Source of the DNA: a virus
IMG/VR virus record: IMGVR_UViG_3300023176_003489
Span: 1 to 55,917 of that record
Length of the DNA: 55,917 nt
Reading direction: 5' to 3' (one strand)
Below are positions 16,629-24,122 of the stretch, piece after piece. Made by a program: the position numbers and the translations under genes. Within the stretch, counting starts at the first letter, position 1; every line of letters starts with the position of its first letter. The notes beneath the pieces are model-generated. The model searched no databases. It worked only from the letters and a program-made list of their open reading frames with translations, and had not been told where the DNA came from.

Positions 16629-16897
16629 CCGACTATTCTGCTGTTCTGACTGTCAACTATCCCGATGCTGAGTGGACTCTTGACGGTGACACCTACGATG
16701 GTTTGACATGGCTTAGCGATACGCCGAAGCCCACGCAGGCTGAGTTGGATGCCGCGTGGCCCGCTGTTCAGCAGGCACGTATTGACGCTCAGGTCGCCAA
16801 GCAAGCCACAAAGCAGTCGGCTATAGATAAACTTGCTGCCCTTGGTTTAACTGTTGATGAGATTCGTGAAGCCTTTGGTTTGGAGGCCCCCCAGTGA
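16625..16897 (+). CDS. XkdW-like fibre partner (copy 1)
   Basis: A 90-residue protein with an N-terminal YPDAEWTLDGDTYDGLTWL region and KPTQAELDAAWPAVQQAR, the hallmark of XkdW-type small phage tail proteins. A helical tail (about 55-90) reads SAIDKLAALGLTVDEIREAF. It overlaps its upstream fibre by four bases (ATGA). The same helical tail is found in the gene at 17,472 and the N-terminal part in the gene at 18,268. It probably helps assembly or attachment of the TTKTDTF fibre. Confidence 0.72.
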   Translation: MTDYSAVLTVNYPDAEWTLDGDTYDGLTWLSDTPKPTQAELDAAWPAVQQARIDAQVAKQATKQSAIDKLAALGLTVDEIREAFGLEAPQ

Positions 16898-17475
16898 GTA
16901 CCTTAAGGTTTAATACTTGGCAGAATACAGGGGGCACGGAAGCCGCTACCGCCAGCGAGGTTTCAGCATACTCGTTTACTGAGCCGGGTTCCGTCCTTGT
17001 CGCAACTACTTCTTTCTCAGGTGCTATCAATGTTCAAATTGATAACTGCTTCACCAGCACATATTCGGTCTATAAAGTTTACGTTTACTTTGATCATGCC
17101 TCAGATGGGTTGTGGTTTATACGAATGACGACGGGCGGCACCCCAGAGACCAGTGTTTACGAGAGCGCCTATTGCAACACTAGGGCTGGAAACGCTGTGT
17201 CGGGACAAGGCGGTAGCGGACAATCATATATGTACGGTGGAACGGGTAATTATGATCTGACTACTGAGATAACAATTCTTAACCCGTACCAAAGCCTGAA
17301 TACGGCGTGCCACTGGCTATCGCACTCTAAGGCTGGTGCGTCGAATTACAACTATCAAACGTGGGGCGGGGCTAGTGTAAATAACACAAACTCTCACGAT
17401 GGTATTCATCTCGCATCTGGTATTTCTCAGAACATATCTGGGAATATTTGGGTATACGGAGTTAAACAGTCATGA
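16894..17475 (+). CDS. Fibre-type protein of unassigned family
   Basis: A 193-residue protein with a GTG start four bases before the previous stop. The N-terminus TLRFNTWQNTGGTEAATAS is a short header shared with the gene at 17,693 (ILRFDNWQNSDGTSIATTD). The body (FTSTYSVYKVYVYFDHASDG and so on) is a beta-rich domain with aromatic residues and YQTWGG near the end, reminiscent of carbohydrate-binding jelly rolls. It ends GNIWVYGVKQS. Its downstream partner at 17,472 keeps the XkdW-type helical tail. Confidence 0.65.
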   Translation: MSTLRFNTWQNTGGTEAATASEVSAYSFTEPGSVLVATTSFSGAINVQIDNCFTSTYSVYKVYVYFDHASDGLWFIRMTTGGTPETSVYESAYCNTRAGNAVSGQGGSGQSYMYGGTGNYDLTTEITILNPYQSLNTACHWLSHSKAGASNYNYQTWGGASVNNTNSHDGIHLASGISQNISGNIWVYGVKQS

Positions 17476-17693
17476 AAACTCATCGCTTTGACGCTGCAAC
17501 TGGGGAAGTTGTATTTAGAGATATGACCGCTGACGAGGTTGCCGTGGCTGAACTTGATCTTCAAGAGGAGACCGCCCGTCAGGATGCTGTTGTTGCCGAG
17601 GCTGCTGCTAAACAATCCGCTATCGACAAACTTGCGGCCCTCGGTCTTTCGGTAGATGAAATCCGGGCCGCGTTTGGTTTGGAGGGTAACTGA
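17472..17693 (+). CDS. Small helical fibre partner
   Basis: A 73-residue protein in an ATGA overlap. Residues 1-25 (THRFDAATGEVVFRDMTADE) differ from other partners, but the C-terminal 30 residues (KQSAIDKLAALGLSVDEIRA, then AFGLEGN) are almost the same as in the gene at 16,625. The two DNA copies are diverged at third positions, so the duplication is not recent. Likely a chaperone or docking helix for the 16,894 fibre. Confidence 0.68.
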   Translation: MKTHRFDAATGEVVFRDMTADEVAVAELDLQEETARQDAVVAEAAAKQSAIDKLAALGLSVDEIRAAFGLEGN

Positions 17694-18271
17694 TGGCTTC
17701 TATTCTTCGTTTTGATAATTGGCAGAACTCTGATGGTACGTCTATTGCTACTACTGATGCTTCTGGGAATATCAGTTTTGCTGGTGCGGGGGCAGGCAAG
17801 ATTTTGCAAGTTGTGTCAACTACCAAGACCGACACGTTTTCGGCCTCGCTGGCCGGATTTGCGAGCACCGCCGTAACTGGTCTCACGGCGACCATCACTC
17901 CGTCATCGACCGCTTCCAAGATCCTTGTTATCTCAACCGTTGTTGCCGCCGAGTCTTGGGGCCCTACCGGATCGTCCGCCTACAGTTTGACCCGCGACGG
18001 GACCCCGATTGCTCAGCCCGCGAGTCCGGGTTCACGGTTACCGCTCACGACCTTAAACTACTCTGTTACTGGCGCAACTGTGATCCAGGGCGGAACCGCC
18101 GTCTATCTCGATAGCCCAGCATCAACATCCAGCCTCATCTACGGCGTGTCCCTCTTTAACACCCTCTCAAGCACCGAGACGGTGTATGTCAACCGCGCCG
18201 ACAGCGACACCGACGCCGCCACGCGCCGCCGAACCGTGTCTACCATCACCGTCATGGAGGTGTCAGCGTGA
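17693..18271 (+). CDS. Fibre protein with TTKTDTFSAS domain (copy 2)
   Basis: A 192-residue paralog of the 16,035 gene joined by TGATG. It has the ILRFDNWQN header of 16,894 fused to KILQVVSTTKTDTFSASLAG, TITPSSTASKILVISTVVAA, AYSLTRDGTPIAQP and YLDSPASTSSLIYGVSLF, ending RRTVSTITVMEVSA. Compared with copy 1, the loop segments differ more than the framework, as expected for a receptor-binding knob under selection. It is followed by its own XkdW-like partner through a GTGA overlap. Confidence 0.72.
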   Translation: MASILRFDNWQNSDGTSIATTDASGNISFAGAGAGKILQVVSTTKTDTFSASLAGFASTAVTGLTATITPSSTASKILVISTVVAAESWGPTGSSAYSLTRDGTPIAQPASPGSRLPLTTLNYSVTGATVIQGGTAVYLDSPASTSSLIYGVSLFNTLSSTETVYVNRADSDTDAATRRRTVSTITVMEVSA

Positions 18272-18579
18272 CCGATTACGCTGCCGTACTGACCGCCAAC
18301 TATCGGGATGCCGAGTGGACGTTAGAGGGCGACGACTACGCCGGTTTGACATGGCTGTCCGACACGCCGAAGCCGTCACAGGCTGAGTTGGATGCCGCAT
18401 GGCCCCAAGTCCAATACCAACAACAACGGGCCGAAATAGAAACCCAACGTAGAAACGCCTACACCCAAGAAGCCGACCCCCTCTTCTTCTCATATCAGAG
18501 AGGCGAAGCCACAGAACAAGACTGGCTAAGCGTGGTACAATCAATAAAAGAACGATATCCGTACCCTGAGGCACCGTAA
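18268..18579 (+). CDS. XkdW-like fibre partner (copy 2)
   Basis: A 103-residue paralog of the 16,625 gene. The first 50 residues are nearly the same (DAEWTLEGDDYAGLTWLSDT, KPSQAELDAAWPQVQ). The C-terminal part is different: QQQRAEIETQRRNAYTQEAD then LSVVQSIKERYPYPE, a fragment that matches a motif found in many phage fibre-assembly proteins (A-Y-x-x-E-A-D-P-L-F). A swap of the C-terminal half between partners is therefore visible. GTG start, GTGA overlap upstream and TAATG downstream. Confidence 0.72.
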   Translation: MTDYAAVLTANYRDAEWTLEGDDYAGLTWLSDTPKPSQAELDAAWPQVQYQQQRAEIETQRRNAYTQEADPLFFSYQRGEATEQDWLSVVQSIKERYPYPEAP

Positions 18580-19028
18580 TGGCGATTGATTTTCCGAACT
18601 CTCCTAGCGTCAATGACATCTACTCAGTAGGCGATCGTTCATGGCTATGGAATGGCACGTATTGGGAGGTTCGCGCTACTCCAACTCAGACGTTTAGCGT
18701 GTCTGACACGGCTCCAGGTTCTCCACAGTCGGGTGACATGTGGTATCGCTCTGATACCTCGCAAACGCTCATCTACTACGATTCGACATGGGTGGAGATC
18801 GGTCACTCAGCTAACATTGCGAGCTTTGTGCAAGATGCTGATACCGATACAAAGATTCAAGTCGAAGAATCTGCCGACGAGGACACAATAAGATTTGACA
18901 TCGCCGGGACTGAAAAGATGACGCTGGACTCAGCTGGGTTAGCGGTGACTGGCACAATCACTACGAACGGCGCATCGGTCGCCACGACAGGCAAGGCCAT
19001 TGCAATGGCTATGGTTTTTGGAGGCTGA
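18579..19028 (+). CDS. MAIDFP-header fibre protein
   Basis: A 149-residue protein with the header MAIDFPNSPSVNDIYSVGD, WLWNGTYWEV, one fibre repeat unit (SDTAPGSPQSGDMWYRSDTS), and a TDTKIQVEESADEDTIRFDI segment followed by GTEKMTLDSAGLAVTGTITT. The last module, a short beta-helix repeat, is widespread in marine phage fibres. It has no adhesin domain. Similar headers at 26,055 and 28,102 carry the same DTIRFD-AG module. It may be a shaft or linker for the downstream Kelch-like protein. Confidence 0.72.
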   Translation: MAIDFPNSPSVNDIYSVGDRSWLWNGTYWEVRATPTQTFSVSDTAPGSPQSGDMWYRSDTSQTLIYYDSTWVEIGHSANIASFVQDADTDTKIQVEESADEDTIRFDIAGTEKMTLDSAGLAVTGTITTNGASVATTGKAIAMAMVFGG

Positions 19029-19029
19029 C

Positions 19030-19407
19030 ATGGCTGCACCTAATATTGTAAACGTCGCAACAATCACCGCCAAAACCGCTCTAGTACGCCTCGCAGACAC
19101 AAGTGAGAACACGCTCGTTTCTAACTCCGCGTCGTCTGGCAAGGTGTTCAAGATCAACAATATTATTGTTTCCAACGTTGATGGCACAGACGACGCCACA
19201 ATTACTGTCGTTGTCTGGGACACCGCCACTGTCGGTTCTACAAACGGCACAAAGATTGCTCACACTATCAATGTTCCCGCCGATTCGACGCTTGTTCTTA
19301 TTGATAAGTCATCGGCCATCTATCTCGAGGAGGATAGGTCTATCGGGGTCACCGCCTCGGCTGCTGACGATCTACACGTCATCTGCTCGTATGAAGAGAT
19401 CTCGTAA
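19030..19407 (+). CDS. Small virion-associated beta protein
   Basis: A 125-residue protein starting at ATG 19030 with GGAGG nine bases upstream; a longer frame from 19000 would overlap the previous gene. It has ALVRLADTSENTLVSNSASS, KVFKINNIIVSNVDGTDDAT, ITVVVWDTATVG and ADSTLVLIDKSSAIYLEEDR. The order of strands parallels the genes at 12,141 and 21,627, suggesting one family of small beta-sandwich proteins placed before adhesins. Function not known. Confidence 0.68.
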   Translation: MAAPNIVNVATITAKTALVRLADTSENTLVSNSASSGKVFKINNIIVSNVDGTDDATITVVVWDTATVGSTNGTKIAHTINVPADSTLVLIDKSSAIYLEEDRSIGVTASAADDLHVICSYEEIS

Positions 19408-21275
19408 TGCCTACCCGTAAGTTCATAGGCATTGATAAAAACCCGGTTGCTTCTGATGCTTCTGGTGTTTGGGTTTTATCTGAACATTATGCTGCTGTTC
19501 TTGGTAACAGATGGCCAGGAGATGCCGTGTATGCGCTGTTCGCAGGCGGCGAAAGCGCCTCAGGGGAGGAGAACACCATTGACTATGTGGAAGTTGTCTC
19601 CGCTGGTAATGCCACGGACTTCGGTGACCTAACTCGAACGGCGTACTACCTTGCGGGCCTCAGTTCCACGACTCGTGGAGTGTTCGGAGGCGGTTACGTT
19701 GGCGGAGGCTATTCCAATGTCATCGACTATGTGACCATCGCAACGACTGGGGACGCTTCCGACTTCGGGGATTTGACAGTCGCTAGGTGGGAACTCGGTG
19801 GTGCGTCGAACGAAACCCGTGGCCTGTGGGCCGGTGGTCTAGCGGCTGGCTCTAGGAATAACACAATCGACTACATCACGATCGCTACAACTGGGAACGC
19901 CACCGACTTCGGTGATCTGACAGAAGCCGCCCAAGCGCTGGCAGGCCTCGCATCTCCGGTCCACGCCATCTTCGTCGGCGGACGTACAGCCGCATTCAAC
20001 TATGACACCCGAATCGACCATGTGGCGATCGCCTCCACGGGTGACGCTATCGCATGGGGCGAACTGACTGTCGGACGGTGGAGACTGGCGGCGGCATCGA
20101 ACAGCACTCGTGGACTAGCGGCAGGTGGAGTCGGCGCCTCCGGTAACCTAGATGTCATTGACTACATCACGCTGGCCTCCGCAGGTAACGCCACGGACTT
20201 TGGTGACCTGAGTTTTGCCCGTCGGTGGCTTGCTGGTGCGGCATCCTCCACTCGTGCCATCTTCGGTGGAGGTACCGACGGTAGCGTAACGAATGTCATT
20301 GACTCCGTAGAGATCGACACGCTCGGGAACGCCGTTGACTTCGGTGACTTGACTGTCGCCCGTCAGTCTGTCGCCGCCTGCTCTAACGGTCACGGTGGAC
20401 TTACTCCGGAATCGCAAGTTGCGTCAGGACGAGGCATCCTCGCAGGCGGTTACACGCCAAGCGTTGTCAGCACCATCGATTACTTCACGATCTCAACGGG
20501 TGGTAACGCCCTTGTGTTCGGTGGCCTCACGACAGCCAGAAGGGGTGTCGGGTCGTGTTCTTCTACGACCAGAGGTCTGTTCGGTGGAGGCTACACGGGA
20601 GCGAACTCCAACGTGATCGACTACATCACGATGGCTACCGCAGGCAACGCCACCGACTTCGGTGACCTGACTATCACCCGGGAGTCGACATTCGGTTGCT
20701 CTGATCCGACGAGAGGCATCTTCGCAGGCGGTTACACAACGTCGGAAGTGAACGTCATCGACTATGTGACCATCGCCACGACCGGCAACGCAACCGACTT
20801 CGCTGACCTGACGGTCGCTCGGCAAACATCAGGATCGCTCGCATCCCCGACGAGGGGCATCTTCGGAGGTGGCTGGACTGGGGCTAACTCCAACGTCATT
20901 GACTACATCACGATTCAGACCATCGGAAACGCCACCGACTTCGGCGATCTCACCGTGTCACGCCATTGGCTTAGCGGGGTGTCATCAGCGACTCGTGGCG
21001 TGTTTAGTGGCGGCAATAGTGGAACCTCAACTATCGACTATGTGACCATCGCCACGACTGGGAACGCAACATCGTTTGGCAACATGGCTACCGCAAGAGA
21101 GGGAAGTGGCGGCGTGTCTAACAGCACGACCGGAGTGTTCTGTGGTGGCCTTAGTACCGCAACCTGTGATGCGATCACTATTGCGACCACCGGGAACGCC
21201 ACGACCTACGGGTCTCTCACACAAGCCCGTTCACGGCTTGATGGTGTATCAGACAGTCACGGAGGACTCCAATGA
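19407..21275 (+). CDS. Kelch-like repeat protein, 12 units (2 x 6)
   Basis: A 622-residue protein. After about 45 header residues it consists of 12 units of about 47 residues with the pattern TRG-F-GGY...NVIDYVTIATTGNATDFGDLTVAR...G.SS. The GG pair, aromatic Y, and G-D-L...AR spacing resemble Kelch beta-propeller blades. Units 1-6 end in SNGHGGL (near 20,390) and units 7-12 end in SDSHGGL at the C-terminus, so there are two blocks of exactly six. Two six-bladed propellers are the simplest reading. A likely role is host binding at the tail or capsid surface. A scar of a truncated partner follows. Confidence 0.75.
   Translation: MPTRKFIGIDKNPVASDASGVWVLSEHYAAVLGNRWPGDAVYALFAGGESASGEENTIDYVEVVSAGNATDFGDLTRTAYYLAGLSSTTRGVFGGGYVGGGYSNVIDYVTIATTGDASDFGDLTVARWELGGASNETRGLWAGGLAAGSRNNTIDYITIATTGNATDFGDLTEAAQALAGLASPVHAIFVGGRTAAFNYDTRIDHVAIASTGDAIAWGELTVGRWRLAAASNSTRGLAAGGVGASGNLDVIDYITLASAGNATDFGDLSFARRWLAGAASSTRAIFGGGTDGSVTNVIDSVEIDTLGNAVDFGDLTVARQSVAACSNGHGGLTPESQVASGRGILAGGYTPSVVSTIDYFTISTGGNALVFGGLTTARRGVGSCSSTTRGLFGGGYTGANSNVIDYITMATAGNATDFGDLTITRESTFGCSDPTRGIFAGGYTTSEVNVIDYVTIATTGNATDFADLTVARQTSGSLASPTRGIFGGGWTGANSNVIDYITIQTIGNATDFGDLTVSRHWLSGVSSATRGVFSGGNSGTSTIDYVTIATTGNATSFGNMATAREGSGGVSNSTTGVFCGGLSTATCDAITIATTGNATTYGSLTQARSRLDGVSDSHGGLQ
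19545..21270 (+). repeat. Twelve Kelch-like repeat units in two six-unit blocks
   Basis: The period is about 140-145 bp. The best conserved part of each unit encodes IDYVTIATTGNATDFGDL. Units vary most in the loop between the GG pair and the IDY strand. The blocks are separated by HGGLTPESQVASGRG. Confidence 0.8.
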
Positions 21276-21328
21276 CCGAACTAGCACTCACCGCATCGCA
21301 GAAATTTATCATTGACATTGGAGACTGA
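21272..21328 (+). pseudogene. Truncated remnant of the MTELALTASQ partner gene
   Basis: An 18-codon frame starting in an ATGA overlap with the 19,407 gene encodes MTELALTASQKFIIDIGD. Its first ten residues and 28 consecutive bases (21273-21300) are identical to the start of the 265-residue partner gene at 31,600, which also follows a Kelch-like gene. After this the homology ends abruptly and the frame stops in GGAGACTGA, the ribosome-binding leader of the next MAIDFP module. It is best read as a partner gene cut off by insertion of a downstream module. Confidence 0.75.
21273..21300 (+). repeat. 28-bp direct repeat, copy 1 (second copy at 31601-31628)
   Basis: The two copies are identical over 28 bases and both lie directly after a Kelch-like gene, with GGAGGACT shared about ten bases before. 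The repeat marks the recombination relationship between the two Kelch cassettes. Confidence 0.8.
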
Positions 21329-21331
21329 GCC

Positions 21332-21622
21332 GTGGCTATTGATTTTCCTAACTCCCCTTCAGTAAACGACACCTACACCACCAACGGTAAAACCTACCTA
21401 TGGGACGGAACCGCGTGGACTGTGTATGGAACATTCACTGTACGCTCCACTACCTCGGACACGGAGCCGACGGGCGTTTTAGATGGTCACATCTGGTATA
21501 GAAGTGATCAATCTCAGACTTTGATAAGATATGACGGTACGTGGATAGAAATCGGTGCGTCCACAGCGGCAAGCGGTGGTGACACGGGTTTCGCTAACAG
21601 TTTTATGACGATGGGAGCGTAA
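21332..21622 (+). CDS. MAIDFP-header fibre protein
   Basis: A 96-residue protein with GTG start and GGAG eight bases upstream. The header AIDFPNSPSVNDTYTTNG, YLWDGTAWTVYG and one fibre repeat (TSDTEPTGVLDGHIWYRSDQ) make up nearly the whole protein. The C-terminus is short and Gly/Ser-rich. It resembles the first two thirds of the 18,579 gene without the DTIRFD module. It likely serves as a linker or docking domain for the following genes. Confidence 0.7.
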   Translation: MAIDFPNSPSVNDTYTTNGKTYLWDGTAWTVYGTFTVRSTTSDTEPTGVLDGHIWYRSDQSQTLIRYDGTWIEIGASTAASGGDTGFANSFMTMGA

Positions 21623-21626
21623 AGAC

Positions 21627-21956
21627 ATGGCGCAGGCTTACAAGGTGCTCGGACAGATCGCACCGTCCGCAACGACAGCGACGACTATCTACACGGTGCC
21701 GTCTGCTACCGAGGCGGTCGTGTCCAGCATCGTCGTCTGTAACCGGTCGTCATCTAGTGTTACATTCCGAATCTCCGTTAGGCCGAACGGTGCTTCGCTG
21801 GCGAATCAGCACTATCTGGTTTATGACGCACCTCTCGTTGGAAGCGACACGCTGATCTTCACCGTCGGCTTGACGTTAGATGCGACCGATGTTCTTGAAG
21901 CCTACGCCTCGTCCGGGGACTTGACGTTTCAGGCTTACGGGTCGGAGATTTCGTAA
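21627..21956 (+). CDS. Small virion-associated beta protein
   Basis: A 109-residue protein with KVLGQIAPSATTATTIYTVP, TEAVVSSIVVCNRSSSSVTF, HYLVYDAPLVGSDTLIF and TLDATDVLEAYASSGDLTFQ. This is a well-known type of small phage protein of about 110 residues found beside fibre genes, with a single jelly-roll-like beta domain. Relatives here are at 12,141 and 19,030. GGGAG lies eleven bases upstream. Exact role unknown. Confidence 0.7.
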   Translation: MAQAYKVLGQIAPSATTATTIYTVPSATEAVVSSIVVCNRSSSSVTFRISVRPNGASLANQHYLVYDAPLVGSDTLIFTVGLTLDATDVLEAYASSGDLTFQAYGSEIS

Positions 21957-21959
21957 GTC

Positions 21960-22886
21960 ATGGCGATCTACTCTGTCAAACAAGGAGGACCGAGTTTCCG
22001 CCTTCTTGATGCAACTGTTGGCAACTTTCTGTTGGACTATTTGGTTGTTGCTGGCGGCGGCGCAGGCGGCTACTCATACGCCGGTGGTGGAGGTGCGGGT
22101 GGCTTGTTGACTAACACATCCGTGGAGCGTTCACTTAGCACTTCGTATCTCGTCACGGTAGGTGCTGGCGGAGCGGCATCATCAACGGTGCCGAAACCTC
22201 TGACGATGAATGGTTCTAACTCCGTGTTCGATTCCTTCACGTCTGTTGGTGGCGGTGCTGGCGGGCGAGGCGCTCAAAGCGCACCAGATCGAGATGGCTA
22301 TGACGGCGGTTCCGGTGGTGGCGGTGGCGGTTGGACCGCTGGCTCTGGCGGGTTAGGAACAGCAGGTCAAGGCAACGACGGCGGCGACGGCGACCTCAAC
22401 CCCGATAAGAAAGGTGGTGGAGGTGGTGGTGCTGGTGCCGCCGGTTCCAACGGAACAGCATCCTCTGGCGGCAACGGCGGTATCGGGTCGATCTCAACTA
22501 TCGTCACGACGACTATTGCTTCCAGCGCATCCGTTGGAGAAGTCAGCGGAAGCGATGTCTACTTTGCTGGCGGCGGTGGCGGCGGTGTCCAAGACATCAG
22601 CAACTTCGGTGACGGTGGTCTAGGTGGTGGGGGAGATGGCGGCTCCAACTTGACTGGACCGGGGACAGGAAGCGCAGGTCAAGTTGGAACTGGTGGCGGT
22701 GGCGGCGGCGGTGACCAAACTCATCTCGGCGGCAACGGTGGCTCCGGTGCCGTGATCTTCCGATACCCGTCAACGCTGGCGATAACTGTTGGCGCTGGGC
22801 TGACCTCAACGACGAGCGTTGTCGGATCGGACAAGGTGACGGTGATTACGGCAGGTTCAGACAACGTCAGTTGGGAGGTTGCCTGA
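21960..22886 (+). CDS. Glycine-rich adhesin
   Basis: A 308-residue protein with a very short header (about 22 residues), then FLLDYLVVAGGGAGGYSYAG opening the glycine-rich domain, with a VGAGGAASSTVPK loop and many G-G clusters. It closes with SGAVIFRYPSTLAITVGAGL and VTVITAGSDNVSW. The framework matches the genes at 13,647, 14,582 and 26,861, while the loops between glycine runs differ. It ends in TGATG overlap with a truncated partner gene, parallel to the intact pair at 26,861/27,679. Confidence 0.75.
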   Translation: MAIYSVKQGGPSFRLLDATVGNFLLDYLVVAGGGAGGYSYAGGGGAGGLLTNTSVERSLSTSYLVTVGAGGAASSTVPKPLTMNGSNSVFDSFTSVGGGAGGRGAQSAPDRDGYDGGSGGGGGGWTAGSGGLGTAGQGNDGGDGDLNPDKKGGGGGGAGAAGSNGTASSGGNGGIGSISTIVTTTIASSASVGEVSGSDVYFAGGGGGGVQDISNFGDGGLGGGGDGGSNLTGPGTGSAGQVGTGGGGGGGDQTHLGGNGGSGAVIFRYPSTLAITVGAGLTSTTSVVGSDKVTVITAGSDNVSWEVA

Positions 22887-22990
22887 TGGCTCACTACGCC
22901 TTCCTTGACGACGACGGGATCGTGACTGGCGTGATTGTCGGTCGTGACGAGAACCTGCTGAACTGGACCCCTGCTACTCTCGGAGACTGA
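22886..22990 (+). pseudogene. Truncated remnant of a MAHYAFLD partner gene
   Basis: A 34-codon frame in TGATG overlap encodes MAHYAFLDDDGIVTGVIVGR followed by DENLLNW and ends in GGAGACTGA. The first 22 residues closely match the intact 127-residue partner at 25,672 and more distantly the one at 27,679. The remaining 100 residues, including the PSWVL...W region, are missing. Like the remnant at 21,272, it stops exactly at the ribosome-binding leader of a downstream MAIDFP module. Confidence 0.75.
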
Positions 22991-22993
22991 CCT

Positions 22994-23851
22994 ATGGCGA
23001 TCGACTTTCCCGATTCCCCCTCTGTTGGCGACCAGTTCGTCGCGTCCGGCAAAACGTATCAATGGGACGGCACCGTCTGGACCATTTACGGGCCACAAAC
23101 CAACCCTGACATCTTCAAAGTAGACACCACTAACAACAGGGTTGGTATCAACAGTGCGTCTCCCTCTGTCACTCTAGATGTAACAGGAGACGCAGCAGTT
23201 TCTGGAGATCTAGATGTTACAGGAGAATTTACTTCTAGAGGTTACCGTTATGTCCAGACGCTGTATTTCACTTCGTCGGGGTCGTTCACGAAAGCGACGT
23301 ATCCGTGGCTGAGGGCGATCCGTGTGAAGTGTCAGGGTGCTGGTGCGGGCGGCGCTAACCGGAACGTCGCCTACACTTCGTCGCCCGGTGGTGGTGGCGG
23401 TGCTATGGCGGAATCGTTCATTACCGATATCGCTAGCCTTGGAGCATCAGAAACCATTACGGTCGGTGCTGGTAGTGCTGGCGTTGCTTCCGGTGTTCAG
23501 GGTGATTCGTCCTCTGGTGGAAATTCGTCGTGTGGAGCGCTGGTTATCGGTGTCGGCGGTAGTGGCACTTCAGGGCTTGCTACTTATGGCGGGGTAGGCG
23601 GGTTGTCGTCGGCGTGTACCGGTGATTTTGCGGTAAGTGGAAACGACGGCGGCACTGGAAGCCTTGAGGACGACGGCCACGGCGGTAACGGCGGCGGCTC
23701 GCATTTCGGTGGCGGCGGCTATGGAGGCCGACGTAACACAACTCCTGGCGCAAACGGAAGGGATTATGGCGGCGGCGGTGGTGGCGGAACCGAAACCGCC
23801 GCCGCTGGTGCTGGTGCTAACGGGATTGTGATCGTGGAGTTGTACGCATGA
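22994..23851 (+). CDS. MAIDFP-header glycine-rich adhesin
   Basis: A 285-residue protein. The header MAIDFPDSPSVGDQFVASG and YQWDGTVWTIYG is followed by NNRVGINSASPSVTLDVTGD, a beta-helix module shared with the genes at 8,845 and 24,123. A YFTSSGSFTKATYPWLRAIR strand leads into a glycine-rich tip (about 115-275) containing GGAMAES, SSGGNSSCGALV and a GGGGGGG run, ending in GANGIVIVELYA. The tip differs in sequence from the YLVVAGGG type, and the motif WLRAIRVKCQGAGAGG points to a second subfamily of polyglycine tips. ATGA overlap to its partner. Confidence 0.75.
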   Translation: MAIDFPDSPSVGDQFVASGKTYQWDGTVWTIYGPQTNPDIFKVDTTNNRVGINSASPSVTLDVTGDAAVSGDLDVTGEFTSRGYRYVQTLYFTSSGSFTKATYPWLRAIRVKCQGAGAGGANRNVAYTSSPGGGGGAMAESFITDIASLGASETITVGAGSAGVASGVQGDSSSGGNSSCGALVIGVGGSGTSGLATYGGVGGLSSACTGDFAVSGNDGGTGSLEDDGHGGNGGGSHFGGGGYGGRRNTTPGANGRDYGGGGGGGTETAAAGAGANGIVIVELYA

Positions 23852-24036
23852 AATACGCACTAATCAACGCTGACGGTTTGGTTGTGAACGCTATCGTGTG
23901 GGACGGTCAAACCGACTACACCGCACCCGATGGGCTGGCCGTTGTTGCTATTCCTGATGGTGTTGGCGCTGGTCCCGGCTGGACCTATGACGGCGCCAAC
24001 TGGATCGCACCGCCGCCTGAAGAGCTCGAAGAATAG
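23848..24036 (+). CDS. Small fibre partner protein
   Basis: A 62-residue protein: KYALINADGLVVNAIVWDGQ, then GLAVVAIPDGVGAGPGWTYD and ANWIAPPPEELEE. The pattern 'Y..i...g.V.NvI.wdG......p.g...v......v..GW.yDG..W..P' is a common phage tail-fibre assembly or accessory protein. It overlaps the upstream adhesin by ATGA. Its stop codon is inside a strong hairpin, and a promoter-like TATAAT follows, so it ends a transcription unit. Confidence 0.72.
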   Translation: MKYALINADGLVVNAIVWDGQTDYTAPDGLAVVAIPDGVGAGPGWTYDGANWIAPPPEELEE

Positions 24037-24057
24037 CCAATTATTCTTCAACAGCTC
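24022..24057 (+). terminator. Strong hairpin spanning the stop of the 23,848 gene
   Basis: GAAGAATA-GCCAAT-TATTCTTC is a perfect 8-bp stem. It extends outward, after a small internal loop, by GAGCT pairing with AGCTC (13 pairs in total). No long T-tract follows (GTAAAATCG), so it may be a terminator, an RNA-processing site or an mRNA 3' stabiliser. Confidence 0.5.
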
Positions 24058-24083
24058 GTAAAATCGCGGCTGCTCGTGTAGTG

Positions 24084-24089
24084 TATAAT
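24084..24089 (+). promoter_or_regulatory. Candidate -10 (TATAAT) for the 24,123 operon
   Basis: A consensus TATAAT lies 33 bases before the ATG at 24123, directly after the hairpin at 24,022-24,057, with GGAGG at about 24,110. No good -35 is seen. The combination marks an internal transcription boundary within the cassette array. Confidence 0.5.
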
Positions 24090-24122
24090 TTGGTGAGATC
24101 TTGTGCGTTGGAGGCCGTCTAA

